From the NCBI GenBank assembly GCA_027364575.1, contig DAHXPC010000010.1:1-64000 (forward strand): DNA of 64,000 bases, read 5' to 3'. Under the pieces are notes generated by a model. It worked only from the letters and a program-made list of their open reading frames with translations, searched no databases and was not told the origin of the DNA. Positions within the stretch are counted from its first letter, which is position 1. Every line of letters starts with the position of its first letter. The DNA comes from a bacterium (lineage in GTDB: Bacteria > Pseudomonadota > Gammaproteobacteria > UBA6186 > Azoamicaceae). Below, piece by piece: positions 1-9,760 of this stretch. A program made the translations under genes and the position numbers.

Positions 1-291
1 GTTGATGCTGAAATTTTCTTAGCACTAAAACGATGGGGTCTTAAAAGACATTCTCGAAAAGGAAAACGCTGGATTATGCGTAAGTACTGGAAAAGTGTTG
101 GCAATGACAATTGGCGGTTCTATTGCATTGCGAAAGGTAAGGAAGGTCAAAAGAAATTCATTTATCTAAGGCATGCAGCAGCAACCCCTATACGACGCCA
201 CAAGAAAATCTTGGCTAATGCAAATCCATTCGATCCTAAATACAAGGAGTATTTTAGGAAACGGAAGGAGGAACAACAGCACAGAGTCTAA
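1..291 (+). CDS. Group II intron reverse transcriptase/maturase, C-terminal part
   Basis: The window opens inside this gene; frame 1 is open from base 1, giving the last 96 residues. The segment contains the maturase (GIIM) C-terminal signature: a KRWIMRKYW block, NWRFYCIAKGK, then ATPIRRHKKILANANPFDP near the end, which is characteristic of group II intron-encoded proteins. It would help splice its own intron and make a DNA copy at the target. The reverse transcriptase domain lies upstream of the window. The protein stops shortly after the NPFDPKYKEYF block with no visible HNH endonuclease. Group II domains V and VI follow about 55 bases downstream, so the ORF sits in its usual place inside the intron. 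Family assignment is secure; activity is unknown because the N-terminal part cannot be seen. Confidence 0.85.
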   Translation, partial: VDAEIFLALKRWGLKRHSRKGKRWIMRKYWKSVGNDNWRFYCIAKGKEGQKKFIYLRHAAATPIRRHKKILANANPFDPKYKEYFRKRKEEQQHRV

Positions 292-339
292 AGGTCATCA
301 AATGTTAATTCTGCCGGGTTGTAAGTAAACAACCTTATG

Positions 340-422
340 CGGGCTCGAGCGTACTGCAGGGAAACTTGCACGGTACGTTCCTAGAGGCCTGCTCCTCAGC
401 AATGGGGAGCGGGTACTCGACA
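340..422 (+). ncRNA. Group II intron 3' end, domains V and VI
   Basis: Bases 347-381 fold as domain V: GAGCGTAC and TGCAGG on the 5' side, a GAAA tetraloop at 361-364, then CTTGCA and a GTACGTTC strand. The AGC catalytic triad is at 348-350. A second hairpin at 388-413 (CCTGCTCC / GGGGAGCGGG) fits domain VI. The intron should end near 420-422, because from about 423 the sequence reads as integrase. The exact splice site and the branch-point adenosine were not fixed. This is the ribozyme core partner of the maturase fragment upstream. Confidence 0.75.
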
Positions 423-1364
423 TACTTGCTTGAAAATCAACATAAAGCCAGTATTGCTGACGATGCCGACCATCTAAAACTAGTTTGTCGTTATATAGGT
501 GATTTGACATTGGAACAAGCGCATAATGGAACCTTGTTGTCTTTTGTGAAAGCACGGCAATCAATAGGCCGTAAAACAAAGACAATCAATAATGTCCTGG
601 AAGTCGTTAGACACATTTTAAATTTGGCTAACAATCAATGGGTTGATGATAATGGCTTAACTTGAATGCAAATTACATCTACAATTAAGTTATTGCCAGT
701 TCACGATGCACGTGATCCTTATCCACTCTCTTGGGATGAGCAAATCCGATTATTTAATGAATTACCAGAGCACTTAAGGCAAATGGCAATTTTTAAAGTA
801 AATACGGGTTGTCGAGAACAAGAGGTCTGTCAATTACAATGGCAATGGGAAATACATGTACCAGAGTTAAATAGCAGCGTATTTATTATTCCAAGCCATA
901 TTGTTAAAAAGGGTAAACAAAAACAATAGGTAAAGAATGGTAAAGATCGTTTAATCGTGCTTAATGAGGCTGCCAAAATGGTTCTTGAACAAGTACGTGG
1001 AATTAACCAGAAATGTGTATTCTCATACAAAGGTAAATCAATGGCAAGAATGAATAATTCGGCTGGGAGACGAGCTAGAATTATTACATGTTAATCTCAA
1101 GTCAGGATCCACGATTTGAAACACACATTTAGCCGGCGTTTACGTTCGGTCGGTGTATGATATGAAGATCGGCAAGATCTATTGGGCCATAAGTCGTGTC
1201 GTATAACTACCCATTACTCAGCGGCGGAACTGCATAACTTGATTGAGGCAGCAAATAAGATTTGTAATCGTAATCTTCAAGGGCCAGCATTCACTCTGTT
1301 AAGGATTAACCGTCAGGAGAGTAATGAGTTAGAAATCCCGTTGCACACAAAAGTTACACAGTAA
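423..1364 (+). pseudogene. Tyrosine recombinase (phage-type integrase), dead, 3' exon
   Basis: One continuous reading frame aligns to a site-specific integrase but carries four in-frame stops: TGA 663-665, TAG 927-929, TAA 1092-1094 and TGA 1158-1160. No frameshift was needed to follow it. Visible parts are the N-terminal SAM-like DNA-binding domain (YLLENQHKASIADD), then the catalytic domain with the first arginine in NTGCREQEV, HDLKHTF, the LLGHKS motif and the tyrosine in TTHYSAAEL. The 5' exon lies left of the window, on the far side of the group II intron. The gene ends 65 bases before tRNA-Arg, so it looks like the remnant of an element integrated at that tRNA. Decay by point mutation only suggests a single lineage of loss after intron insertion, which is inference. 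Confidence 0.85.
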
Positions 1365-1428
1365 AAAATTTCATCAAAAGGTTAAAATGGACTTTCCTAA
1401 GTAGTGTGCTGGTTTTATTAGATAAAAT

Positions 1429-1505
1429 TGGCGCGCCCGGAGAGATTCGAACTCCCGACCACCTGGTTCGAAGCCAGATACTCTATCCAGCTGAGCTACG
1501 GGCGC
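1429..1505 (-). tRNA. tRNA-Arg (anticodon TCG)
   Basis: Read on the minus strand, a seven-base acceptor stem GCGCCCG pairs with CGGGCGC. A D arm, an anticodon loop CTTCGAA (anticodon TCG, arginine) and a TTCGAATC T loop follow. The 3' CCA is encoded at 1431-1429 after discriminator G, giving 77 bases in all. The 3' end faces the dead integrase, the usual arrangement at a tRNA attachment site. No duplicated tRNA 3' end was found within the window. Confidence 0.95.
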
Positions 1506-1597
1506 TTTAGCTAGTTGATTTTTACATACTGCCTATAAGCAGTCAAGATAAATTGCGGGTTTCAGCCCAAAACATTTCTTAAAATATAAAGTGGTTT

Positions 1598-2575
1598 TTA
1601 GCGAACGCCCTTTTGCACCAATCCGAGTTGCGAAGACAAGGCTACGCCAAGGGAGGTTCCTATTCTACGAGACATTTTATCGAATAAATTAGGACGCGGT
1701 GAATAATCCACTAAATTTTCGCTTTTCACCAACTCTTTGGCAATATATTGCGCATCGCCAAAGCCATCGATTAATCCTAATTTTAATGCCTCTGGTCCAC
1801 TCCAAAATAGCCCGCTAAAGAGATCGGGCGAGTTCTGTAATCTTGTGCCGCGTCCTGCTTTAACATCATCAATAAAGGCTTGATGCACAACTTGAAGTTG
1901 TTGCGTAATAAAGGCATCTGCTTCAGGATCTCGGGGTGAAAAAGGATCTAATATATTTTTATTTTTTCCAGCTTTGTAAAGCCGTCGCTCTACCCCAAGC
2001 TTATGCATGGCTTCGACAAAGCCAAAAGAGTCGATTTTTGCACCAATAGATCCGACCAAACTGCTTTTATCCGCATAAATGGCATCTGCCGCAGAAGCAA
2101 TAAGATAACCACCGGAAGCGCCTAAATCTTCTATGGCGGCATATAATTTAATTTCGGGATATTTGATCTGTAATGCTCGAATTTCGCTATAAATTTGGTG
2201 AGACTGTACTGGACTGCCACCAGGGCTATTGATGCGTAATACAACGCCTTTAACGTGTTTATTTTCAAATGCTATTTTTAAAGCGTTGCGTATATCCTCT
2301 GCATTGGCTTCATGTCCTGCCCCTATTTCGCCAGACAGATCAATTAACGCCGTATGCGCCTGGGAAGTCATGACCGGTTGTGGAAGCTCGCCACTTAAAA
2401 CATTAAAAAATAAATAAAGCACAAATCCGATATAGAGTAATTTGAAAAAAAGATTCCAACGACGTGATCGACGCTGTTCTTGAATATGTTCCAATAAAAC
2501 TTTTTGCAAAACTTGGCGTTCCCAATGAGGGCTTGTTGAATTTGGATCTTTAAACACTGAATTCTCCCTCTGCAA
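1598..2575 (-). CDS. sppA: Signal peptide peptidase SppA-like, S49 family serine protease
   Basis: A 325-residue protein of the short S49 type. A basic N-terminal cytoplasmic stretch leads to one membrane anchor at about 41-60, with the catalytic domain outside the membrane. The nucleophile serine is in GASGGY (about S154); the general-base lysine is most likely K206 in the YKAGKNKN segment, by alignment with the Ser-Lys dyad of Bacillus SppA. An oxyanion-type INSPGG motif lies at about 115-120. The family degrades cleaved signal peptides and short membrane fragments. Its start overlaps the end of rluC by 26 bases, so the two are probably co-transcribed and translationally coupled. The length matches single-domain SppA/SohB rather than the 67-kDa E. 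coli SppA. Confidence 0.9.
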   Translation of the reverse strand: MQRENSVFKDPNSTSPHWERQVLQKVLLEHIQEQRRSRRWNLFFKLLYIGFVLYLFFNVLSGELPQPVMTSQAHTALIDLSGEIGAGHEANAEDIRNALKIAFENKHVKGVVLRINSPGGSPVQSHQIYSEIRALQIKYPEIKLYAAIEDLGASGGYLIASAADAIYADKSSLVGSIGAKIDSFGFVEAMHKLGVERRLYKAGKNKNILDPFSPRDPEADAFITQQLQVVHQAFIDDVKAGRGTRLQNSPDLFSGLFWSGPEALKLGLIDGFGDAQYIAKELVKSENLVDYSPRPNLFDKMSRRIGTSLGVALSSQLGLVQKGVR

Positions 2576-3524
2576 GTTTATGTAAACCGTCTTGCAATAC
2601 CCGACTTAAAGGCGCTTCTATGGTCAGAGATTTTCCACTATCGGGCAATGTTAAAGTAAGTCGCTTGGCATGTAAAAATAAGCGGTTGATCCCTTTAATT
2701 CTCATATCGGTATTAAAAGAGTCTTCCCCATACTTTAGATCGCCTGCAATAGGATTGCCAACAGAGGTGGCATGCACTCGGATTTGATGGGTACGACCTG
2801 TAATTGGCTTTGCTTCCATTAAGGTCGCTTGTTTATAGGATTGTAAGACTTGAAATTCTGTTAACGACGGTTGACCATCTGCAGATACCCGAACAAATCG
2901 TTCCCCCGAGCTCAGGAGGCCTTTTTGCAAAGGTTGAGCGATAGAAGCGCCTCCTTGCCAGGATCCTTTCACCAATGCCCAATACACTTTTTCGATTTGA
3001 CCTGCGCGCAATTGCTCGTGTATGGCTTTTAGGGTGCTACGACGTTTTGCAATCATTAAACAGCCTGAGGTATCGCGATCGAGACGGTGAACCAGTTCTA
3101 AGGTCTTTTCAGATCCGCGGATATAACGAACGGCTTCAATCACCCCAAAACTCAAGCCACTGCCGCCATGAACGGCGACCCCTGAGGGCTTATTAAGCAT
3201 CAACAGACCTTCATCCTCATAGAGAATATCGCTTAAAATCCTTTGAGCAATCTCTTCATTTCGGGATAAGCTAAGGATAGGTTTAGGCTCTTCGCGTCGA
3301 ATGGGCGGTATTCGCAGGACATCCCCTGCCATTATTTTATAGTCAGGACCAATTCGGCCCTTATTAATTCTAACCTCACCTTTACGGATGATCCGGTAGA
3401 CACGGCTTTTAGGCACACCTTTTAAATAGGTAAATAAAAAGTTATCCAAACGCTGTCCCGCGCTTTCCGAAGAAATAACGAGATTGTGTACTTTTGAGTT
3501 TTTATCAGTAGACGAACTAAGCAT
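2550..3524 (-). CDS. rluC: 23S rRNA pseudouridine synthase RluC
   Basis: Isomerises three uridines in the peptidyl-transferase region of 23S rRNA (955, 2504 and 2580 in E. coli). An N-terminal S4 RNA-binding domain (about 15-75; GQRLDNFLFTYLKGVPKSR, then GEVRINKGR) precedes the RluA-type catalytic domain with the aspartate in HRLDRDTSG and a late GRTHQIRVH block. I start at the ATG at 3524, giving 324 residues, because E. coli RluC begins at the equivalent place. An upstream in-frame ATG at 3572 lies directly after a TATAAT box, so it would be at or before the transcription start. The gene is divergent from rne, as in E. coli, and upstream of sppA. Confidence 0.92.
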   Translation of the reverse strand: MLSSSTDKNSKVHNLVISSESAGQRLDNFLFTYLKGVPKSRVYRIIRKGEVRINKGRIGPDYKIMAGDVLRIPPIRREEPKPILSLSRNEEIAQRILSDILYEDEGLLMLNKPSGVAVHGGSGLSFGVIEAVRYIRGSEKTLELVHRLDRDTSGCLMIAKRRSTLKAIHEQLRAGQIEKVYWALVKGSWQGGASIAQPLQKGLLSSGERFVRVSADGQPSLTEFQVLQSYKQATLMEAKPITGRTHQIRVHATSVGNPIAGDLKYGEDSFNTDMRIKGINRLFLHAKRLTLTLPDSGKSLTIEAPLSRVLQDGLHKLAEGEFSV

Positions 3525-3575
3525 GTGCAAATTGTACCATGGGTTGTATTCATATTGATACTCACTAGGCATATG

Positions 3576-3605
3576 ATTATACTTAATAAAGATCCCCTCC
3601 CAAAA
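3576..3605 (-). promoter_or_regulatory. Putative sigma-70 promoter for rluC-sppA
   Basis: On the minus strand a perfect TATAAT (3581-3576) lies 18 bases from a weak TTTTGG. Transcription would start close to 3569, downstream of the first possible ATG of rluC, supporting the later start at 3524. Confidence 0.35.
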
Positions 3606-3745
3606 TGGGGCACCCTGGTCAGGATAGCCGGTATTTGTTAGAATTAGTTTCTTAATTTCAGATATTGTGCAAAATGGTTTTTTAACGTAGCTCCGCCCTT
3701 TTTTAATATTCGCGGAACGATTACCTAGTATTGGATTAGATTTTC

Positions 3746-5851
3746 ATGACAAAAAGAATGTTAATTAACGCAACCCAACGTGAAGAGTTGAGAGTTGCTT
3801 TAGTCGATGGCCAATGGCTGTATGATTTAGATATCGAAAGCCCAGGCAGAGAACAAAAAAAGGCAAATATCTATAAGGGTAAAATTACCCGCATAGAGCC
3901 AAGTTTAGAGGCTGCATTTATCGATTATGGCTCCGATCGCCATGGCTTTATGCCCTTTAGAGAAATCTCCAGAGAATATTTTGGCTCGGCCGGGATTGAA
4001 GAGCTCAATCGGAACAACATTAAAGAAGTGCTGAAAGAAGGCCGCGAAATTTTAATTCAAGTGGATAAAGAAGAACGCGGCAATAAAGGCGCGGCTTTAA
4101 CCACCTTTATTAGTTTAGCAGGTTGCTATCTTGTTCTAATGCCGAACAATCCACGCGCGGGTGGAATTTCTCGTCGCATAGAAGGTGAAGAGCGAACAGA
4201 ATTACGTGAAGCTTTAAGTGAACTACCTATCCCAGAAGGCATGGGCGTTATTGTCCGTACCGCAGGCGTTGGCAGAAATGTCGATGAATTAAAATGGGAC
4301 TTAAATGTTTTATTGAGCCAATGGAATGCTATCAAGCAAGCCGCCGATAGTAGCCCTGCCCCGTGTCTCATCTATCAAGAAAGCAATGTGGTGATTCGGG
4401 CCATTCGAGATTATTTACGGCCTGAAATTGAAGAAATTGTTATCGATCATCCGACTGTTTATGAAAATGTTTACAATCACATTCAAACGGTACGGCCTGA
4501 TTTTATCAATCGCATTAAATTATATGAAGATGCGATCCCTTTATTTAATCGTTATCAAATAGAAAGCCAAATTGAATCGGCATTTCGCCGCACCGTGCAA
4601 TTGCCGTCTGGTGGTTCATTGGTGATTGATCATACGGAAGCGTTGGTGTCTATTGATATTAATTCTGCGCGTGCAACCAAAGGTATCGATATTGAAGAAA
4701 CAGCGCTGCATACGAATCTTGAAGCGGCCAATGAAGTGGCCAGACAACTTCGATTAAGAGATCTCGGTGGTTTGGTGGTTATCGATTTTATTGATATGAC
4801 CTCAACCCGCAATCAGCGCATGGTAGAAACACGTTTACGTGAAGCGGTTAATATGGATCGGGCTCGAATTCAAATCGGACGAATTTCGCGTTTTGGTCTG
4901 TTAGAAATGTCTCGTCAACGTCTAAGACCTGTGTTGGGCGAATCTAGCCGTGTCCCCTGCCCCCGCTGTGAAGGCCAAGGCAGTATAAGAACGGTAGAGG
5001 CGCTTTCCCTTATCGTGATGCGCGTTATTGAAGAAGAGGCGCTCAAAGATAACACAGCTGAAGTGCGTGCTTTACTTCCGGTCGATGTGGCTACTTACTT
5101 AATGAATGAAAAACGTCAATCCTTAATGAGCATGGAAGAACGCCATAAAATCAGCATTCTAGTGCTACCGATTGCTGACATGAATACGCCGCATTATGAA
5201 GTTATCCGTGTTCGTGCAGATGATACCCAAGTCCGCAACGCAGAGCCGGCTAGTTATACGTTGTCGACTAAGCCAGAAAAATCTTATGAAAGCCCTGCAA
5301 CAGTCGCTGCACGACAAGCATTCAATGAACCCGCAGTAAAAGCGTTGATCCCACAAATGCGTGCGCCTTTGCATAAACCGAAAGTAACGAGCTTGATTAA
5401 ACGTCTATGGAACCGTTTATTGGGCAGTAACGAAAATACGGTTGAGTCGAGCAGCGCTCATACAAAAAATAATGCATCACATGTCGGTACACAACGATCC
5501 GCTCAACGTTCAGGAAATTTTGTGCAAAAGGGTAATGTTCCGGCTAGAAAACCGCAAAACAAGCGCCCTGCTACGCCAACTACAAATCGTCCGCCTCAAC
5601 CCAGAAATCAAAGCTCGATCCCTGAAAACAGCCGAGTGGAATCTGCTAACCCATTAACGCCCAATAAACCTCAGGGTGGGACTGGCCACAATAGACGTCC
5701 AGGTGGTCGACGATTAAGACCGCAGGGAACTAACCCACGCCCGCAGCAAGCGCGAGCCCATATTGATCCTCAGCATCCGGCATCCGTTCAGGTTCAGCCC
5801 GTGTCTGCGCCGCAAGCGGAACCCCGGCATCGCGAAGAAGAAAATAGCTAA
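3746..5851 (+). CDS. rne: Ribonuclease E (Rne/Rng family)
   Basis: A 701-residue endoribonuclease for mRNA turnover and for rRNA and tRNA processing. The N terminus begins [10 protein letters not shown] as in RNase E, followed by the S1 domain (about 35-125, including [19 protein letters not shown]). The catalytic aspartates are in LVSIDINSA and VVIDFIDM, and the zinc-link CPRC is at about 403-406. Beyond about residue 520 the tail is rich in Pro, Gln, Asn and Arg and looks disordered, resembling the degradosome scaffold, but it is shorter than that of E. coli (1061 residues). The ATG follows an AT-rich leader of over 100 bases after the divergent rluC. Leader-mediated autoregulation is known for E. 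coli rne; I cannot show it here. Confidence 0.93.
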   Translation: MTKRMLINATQREELRVALVDGQWLYDLDIESPGREQKKANIYKGKITRIEPSLEAAFIDYGSDRHGFMPFREISREYFGSAGIEELNRNNIKEVLKEGREILIQVDKEERGNKGAALTTFISLAGCYLVLMPNNPRAGGISRRIEGEERTELREALSELPIPEGMGVIVRTAGVGRNVDELKWDLNVLLSQWNAIKQAADSSPAPCLIYQESNVVIRAIRDYLRPEIEEIVIDHPTVYENVYNHIQTVRPDFINRIKLYEDAIPLFNRYQIESQIESAFRRTVQLPSGGSLVIDHTEALVSIDINSARATKGIDIEETALHTNLEAANEVARQLRLRDLGGLVVIDFIDMTSTRNQRMVETRLREAVNMDRARIQIGRISRFGLLEMSRQRLRPVLGESSRVPCPRCEGQGSIRTVEALSLIVMRVIEEEALKDNTAEVRALLPVDVATYLMNEKRQSLMSMEERHKISILVLPIADMNTPHYEVIRVRADDTQVRNAEPASYTLSTKPEKSYESPATVAARQAFNEPAVKALIPQMRAPLHKPKVTSLIKRLWNRLLGSNENTVESSSAHTKNNASHVGTQRSAQRSGNFVQKGNVPARKPQNKRPATPTTNRPPQPRNQSSIPENSRVESANPLTPNKPQGGTGHNRRPGGRRLRPQGTNPRPQQARAHIDPQHPASVQVQPVSAPQAEPRHREEENS

Positions 5852-5876
5852 ACCATTTATCTGCCCTAAGTTCCTG

Positions 5877-5904
5877 AAAGCGCACTCGGATAAGCGTGCG
5901 CTTT
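5877..5904. terminator. Hairpin between convergent rne and kdsB
   Basis: AAAGCGCAC at 5877-5885 pairs perfectly with GTGCGCTTT at 5896-5904 around a ten-base loop. It sits 26 bases after the rne stop and 41 bases from the kdsB stop, so it could end transcription from both sides. The A and T runs flanking the stem are short. Confidence 0.5.
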
Positions 5905-5944
5905 AGGGATAAGCGATAAGCCATTCAAAATCTATTGACACAAA

Positions 5945-6694
5945 TTACGCTAATAATTCATCAACGGATGATCTAAATCTTGCCAAGTCCGCCTCAGTAT
6001 CAATTCCGGGCGGCAACCCTTCTTCAACCACAGACACATGAATTTTTTCGCCATACCAAAGCACTCTTAACTGCTCTAGCATTTCAATGTCTTCTAAAGG
6101 TGACCGTTCCCATACCGTATATTTTTTTAATGTTTGGACACGATAGGCATACAGTCCGATATGGCGATAATATTGATTTTTAATGACGTCGAATTTGGTT
6201 CTATCCCAAGGTATGGGTGCGCGGCTAAAATATAATGCAAAGCCTTTTCTATCTAATACAACCTTAGGTAAATTGGGATCTAAAATTTCTCTTTCCTGCA
6301 ATATCGGTGTACAAAGCGTTGCCATTGCTGCTTCGGGATTTTCTAACATGCTTTTAACGGCTAATCCTACTGCCGTTGGTGGCATTAAAGGTTCATCGCC
6401 TTGGATATTTACGACAATATCGTCATTGGAGAGATTTAGAATTTGAACCGCTTCGGCCAGTCTATCGGTTCCGCATGAATGGCTAACGGCTGTCATACAA
6501 ACAGGCGCGCCAAAAGCAACAGCGGCTTGCTGTATTTTCAGATCATCGGTTGCAACCACCACAGAGGCGGCATTACATAATAACGCTCGTTCATATACAT
6601 GTTGAATTAATGGCTTGCCCGCAACCATTGCCAGCATTTTGCCTGGAAGCCGTTCCGATTTAAAACGCGCTGGAATAATAATATGAAATTTCAT
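5945..6694 (-). CDS. kdsB: 3-deoxy-manno-octulosonate cytidylyltransferase (CMP-KDO synthetase)
   Basis: Activates KDO with CTP to CMP-KDO, the donor for the LPS inner core. The 249-residue length is normal. The N-terminal nucleotide-binding motif IPARFKSERLPGKML is intact, followed by VATDD, an NIQGDEP metal/nucleotide motif at about 98-104, FSRAPIPWDR and the HIGLYAYR segment. It is the last gene of the minus-strand cluster msbA-lpxK-Trm112-kdsB, the same order seen in many gammaproteobacteria. Only 12 bases separate it from the Trm112 gene, so it is almost certainly in one operon. Confidence 0.95.
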   Translation of the reverse strand: MKFHIIIPARFKSERLPGKMLAMVAGKPLIQHVYERALLCNAASVVVATDDLKIQQAAVAFGAPVCMTAVSHSCGTDRLAEAVQILNLSNDDIVVNIQGDEPLMPPTAVGLAVKSMLENPEAAMATLCTPILQEREILDPNLPKVVLDRKGFALYFSRAPIPWDRTKFDVIKNQYYRHIGLYAYRVQTLKKYTVWERSPLEDIEMLEQLRVLWYGEKIHVSVVEEGLPPGIDTEADLARFRSSVDELLA

Positions 6695-6706
6695 TTTGAT
6701 CTCTCT

Positions 6707-6898
6707 TTAGCCCAGTAAATTATCCACTTCTTCACTACCCATTTCACGCGCTTCTTGTTCTAACATAATCGGTATTCCATCTTGGATCGGGTAGGCTAAT
6801 CGATCAAAACGACAAATCAGCTCTTTTAATTCGGCTTTATACAGTAAAGGCCCTTTGCAAATTGGACACACTAAAATATCGAGTAATTTTTTATCCAC
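6707..6898 (-). CDS. Trm112-family small zinc-ribbon protein (YcaR-like)
   Basis: A 63-residue protein beginning [18 protein letters not shown] with an [20 protein letters not shown] segment, the hallmark of the YcaR/Trm112 family. In archaea and eukaryotes Trm112 activates methyltransferases; the bacterial role is not settled. The first CxxC pair is present, but the second pair of cysteines is reduced to a single Cys. The start is GTG with an AGGA about eight bases upstream. It overlaps the end of lpxK by eight bases, so it is translationally coupled. It lies between lpxK and kdsB, its standard position. Confidence 0.9.
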   Translation of the reverse strand: MDKKLLDILVCPICKGPLLYKAELKELICRFDRLAYPIQDGIPIMLEQEAREMGSEEVDNLLG

Positions 6899-7880
6899 GT
6901 TTAAATCCTTCGACTAAGGTTAATAATTGGGTATCAAATATCGGACTTACCTTCGCAATAATCGGCAAGATCCAATGGCGTTCATTAAAAAAATGCTGAC
7001 ATTTTACCGCATCTTTTTCGGTTAAAATCACAGGGTATTCGTCATTAAAATGAATATCATTTTGGGTAAATTGATAGTGATCAGGATAGGCGTGGGGGAT
7101 AACCTGGAAGCCATAAGATGTTAATAATTGAAAAAATTGCGCTGGATTCCCAATGCCCGCAATGGCGTGTACGATTTTAGGTGAAAATTGGGTAAGTAGT
7201 GTTTTTTGGCTTGGATCTAAAGCATGATAAAGTTCGTTCGGAATATAGTACATTGCATGCTCGCCCTTTTTAGGGATGCCGCCATTACTGATAATGAAAT
7301 CAACGCTCGTCAATCGGCTTACGGGTTCTCGTAGTGGACCCACGGGTAAACAATAACCATTGCCAAATTGTCTGACACCATCCACGACCACAATTTCTAT
7401 GTTTCGCGCCAATCCATAATGTTGTAAACCATCATCCGAAATCAGAATATCAATTTTATTGCTTTGCAATAATTTAAGCATTGTTTGCTGGCGATCGCGC
7501 CCTACCACAATTGGGCAATCCAATGTTTTGGCAAACAGCAGTGGCTCATCGCCAATAATTGTCGGATCGCTGTCTTTGTCGACATGGGTGGGTTTATTAT
7601 GGCTACCTTTATAGCCTCGACTAATAATGCCCACCGAAAAGTGATTTTTCTGTAAAAGCTGTGCAATATGGATAACCAAGGGTGTTTTTCCGGTGCCACC
7701 CACAGTTAAATTACCGACCACAATGACCGGGACTGAAGATTTTTTGGTTTGATAAATGCGTGTACGATAAAACATATAACGTAACTTTACAATGCAGGCA
7801 AAAAGCCAAGAAAAAGGGATAAAGGGCCAGAGTACAAACGCAACACGCTTTTGATACCAAAGTGCATTCCAATTAACCAC
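6891..7880 (-). CDS. lpxK: Tetraacyldisaccharide 4'-kinase
   Basis: Phosphorylates the 4' position of the lipid A disaccharide at the inner membrane. The N-terminal hydrophobic segment ([17 protein letters not shown]) is followed by the P-loop [14 protein letters not shown] at about residue 55, then [17 protein letters not shown], the PVGPLREP motif and a C-terminal [11 protein letters not shown] choose the GTG at 7880, which overlaps the msbA stop, because it gives 329 residues, matching the E. coli length of 328. A longer version starting at 7946 would only add sequence inside msbA. The arrangement implies coupling with msbA, the flippase for the final product. Confidence 0.93.
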   Translation of the reverse strand: MVNWNALWYQKRVAFVLWPFIPFSWLFACIVKLRYMFYRTRIYQTKKSSVPVIVVGNLTVGGTGKTPLVIHIAQLLQKNHFSVGIISRGYKGSHNKPTHVDKDSDPTIIGDEPLLFAKTLDCPIVVGRDRQQTMLKLLQSNKIDILISDDGLQHYGLARNIEIVVVDGVRQFGNGYCLPVGPLREPVSRLTSVDFIISNGGIPKKGEHAMYYIPNELYHALDPSQKTLLTQFSPKIVHAIAGIGNPAQFFQLLTSYGFQVIPHAYPDHYQFTQNDIHFNDEYPVILTEKDAVKCQHFFNERHWILPIIAKVSPIFDTQLLTLVEGFKRG

Positions 7881-9663
7881 CCAACAATTCCTGCTCAATG
7901 GCGAGTTCTTTAAATTGAGCACGCTGTAAAGCAGCATAACTCCCATCTTTCAGCATTAATTCATCGTGCGTACCAAATTCCACAATAGAACCCTGTTCAA
8001 GCACCAGTACTTTATTCGCATTTTCTATTGTAGATAAGCGATGGGCAATAACAAAGGTTGTTCTGTCCTTCATTAATACTTCTAGAGCAGCTTGAATGTG
8101 TCGCTCAGATTCAGTATCGAGTGCCGAGGTTGCTTCATCGAGTATTAAAATAGGGGCATTTTTTAATATGGCACGTGCAATGGCAATGCGCTGACGTTGA
8201 CCACCCGATAAACGGACACCATTTTCACCAATTTCGGTATCAAAGCCTTTAGGTAATTTTTCAATAAATTCTAAAGCATGTGCGAGTCCTGCTGCGCGTA
8301 AAACTTCCTGTTGGGGTGTTCCGCGCATATCGCCATAGGCAATATTATTGGTGATGGTATCATTAAATAAGGTTACATTTTGCGTGACCAGTGCAAATTG
8401 ACGGCGTAGATCTTCCAGCGTTAACAGTTTGATATCTTTTTTATCTAAACTAATACACCCTTCTATACAATCATAAAAACGGGGCAATAAAGAAACCATG
8501 GTAGATTTTCCACTGCCTGAGCGCCCAACCAAAGCGACGGTTTCTCCCGGATTTATCACAAAGTTAATATCTTTTAAAACTTCTTCTTTTTTCTCAGTGC
8601 TAGGGTAATGAAAACTCACATTTCGAAATGCAATTTCCCCAACTGCGCGATCCATTCGTTCTTTGCCCGTATCTTGTTCGGCCATCTCATCTAATAGGTT
8701 AAAAATACTGCGTGCGCCTGCAATGCCTCTTTGTAAAGTGCTGTTGACCACGGCTACTTGTTTAATGGGGCGTAGCAGTCCTAGAATGGCAGTTGTCATG
8801 GCGGCAAATGTGCCTGCTGTCATCTCGGTGCCCATGACATTTCCAGGCTCAAGCGTTGCTAAATATAAAAATATCGATAACGCCAATACCCCAATTAATT
8901 GCATCCCAGCGACACTGGAAGCCGAGGTTGCTGACATTTTTAGTTCTTGTGCCCAATTGTTTGCAGTCGCCGCTTCAAATCGTTGATTTTCATAGTCTGC
9001 GCCGCCAAAAGTACGAATAACTTTATAGCCGCTAACGACCTCTCCTGCAACATGTGTAACATGGCCCATTGTTGTTTGAATATGGGAGCTGTGCTTGCGT
9101 ATTCTTCGACTAATTTTATTGATATAGACTGCTAATATGGGAACCGCGATTAATAACAATAAAGTTACGCGAGAATTCAAGTTAAACATCACAAAAATTA
9201 AGCTTAAAGTCGTAAAGATGCCGCGAATTGTACTGGGGATTGCTTCACTTAAGGCTTCTGAAACTTGATCAGTATCATAGTTAATTTTTGAGAGAAGCTC
9301 GCCTGAGGTTTTTTGATCATAAAATGTGGCTGGCAAGCGGATTAAATGTGCGACCATTTTTCGTCGAAAATCTCGAACCACACTACGCCCCACCCAGGTC
9401 ATAAAATAGCTAGAAATAAAATAGGCAACGCCTCTTGCCAAAAAGAATCCCATCACGATAAATGGCAGCCAATGAATAAATAGCTCGTCACGCTCGATAA
9501 ACCCTTTTTCGACCAAGGGCTTTAAGCCCCAGGTTAAGGTGCCGTCTGAAACAGCCAACAGAGCATTGCCGACAACGCCGAATACGAACGCCCACCAATA
9601 TGGCAGAGCAGCTTTTAGCAATCGTTTATAAATTTGGATAGAGGAAAGATCTTTTGTCGACAT
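7873..9663 (-). CDS. msbA: Lipid A export ATP-binding/permease protein MsbA
   Basis: An ABC half-transporter that flips core-lipid A across the inner membrane. Its 596 residues divide into about six transmembrane helices in the first 320 and a nucleotide-binding domain: Walker A GRSGSGKST at about 378, Q-loop VTQNVTLFND, signature LSGGQRQRIA, Walker B ILILDEATSA and the H-loop IAHRLST. It is the first gene of the minus-strand LPS cluster. A spaced GGAA about nine bases before the ATG could serve as ribosome binding site. In E. coli comEC lies immediately upstream of msbA; here 4.7 kb of accessory material separates them. Confidence 0.96.
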   Translation of the reverse strand: MSTKDLSSIQIYKRLLKAALPYWWAFVFGVVGNALLAVSDGTLTWGLKPLVEKGFIERDELFIHWLPFIVMGFFLARGVAYFISSYFMTWVGRSVVRDFRRKMVAHLIRLPATFYDQKTSGELLSKINYDTDQVSEALSEAIPSTIRGIFTTLSLIFVMFNLNSRVTLLLLIAVPILAVYINKISRRIRKHSSHIQTTMGHVTHVAGEVVSGYKVIRTFGGADYENQRFEAATANNWAQELKMSATSASSVAGMQLIGVLALSIFLYLATLEPGNVMGTEMTAGTFAAMTTAILGLLRPIKQVAVVNSTLQRGIAGARSIFNLLDEMAEQDTGKERMDRAVGEIAFRNVSFHYPSTEKKEEVLKDINFVINPGETVALVGRSGSGKSTMVSLLPRFYDCIEGCISLDKKDIKLLTLEDLRRQFALVTQNVTLFNDTITNNIAYGDMRGTPQQEVLRAAGLAHALEFIEKLPKGFDTEIGENGVRLSGGQRQRIAIARAILKNAPILILDEATSALDTESERHIQAALEVLMKDRTTFVIAHRLSTIENANKVLVLEQGSIVEFGTHDELMLKDGSYAALQRAQFKELAIEQELLGG

Positions 9664-9760
9664 ATAGTAGTTCCAGGGATATAAGTAATCAAAATTACTT
9701 CAGTTGATGTTTTCTATAGCGTATTATAAATCTTAAGGCCAATTAATGTATAGGCCAACG

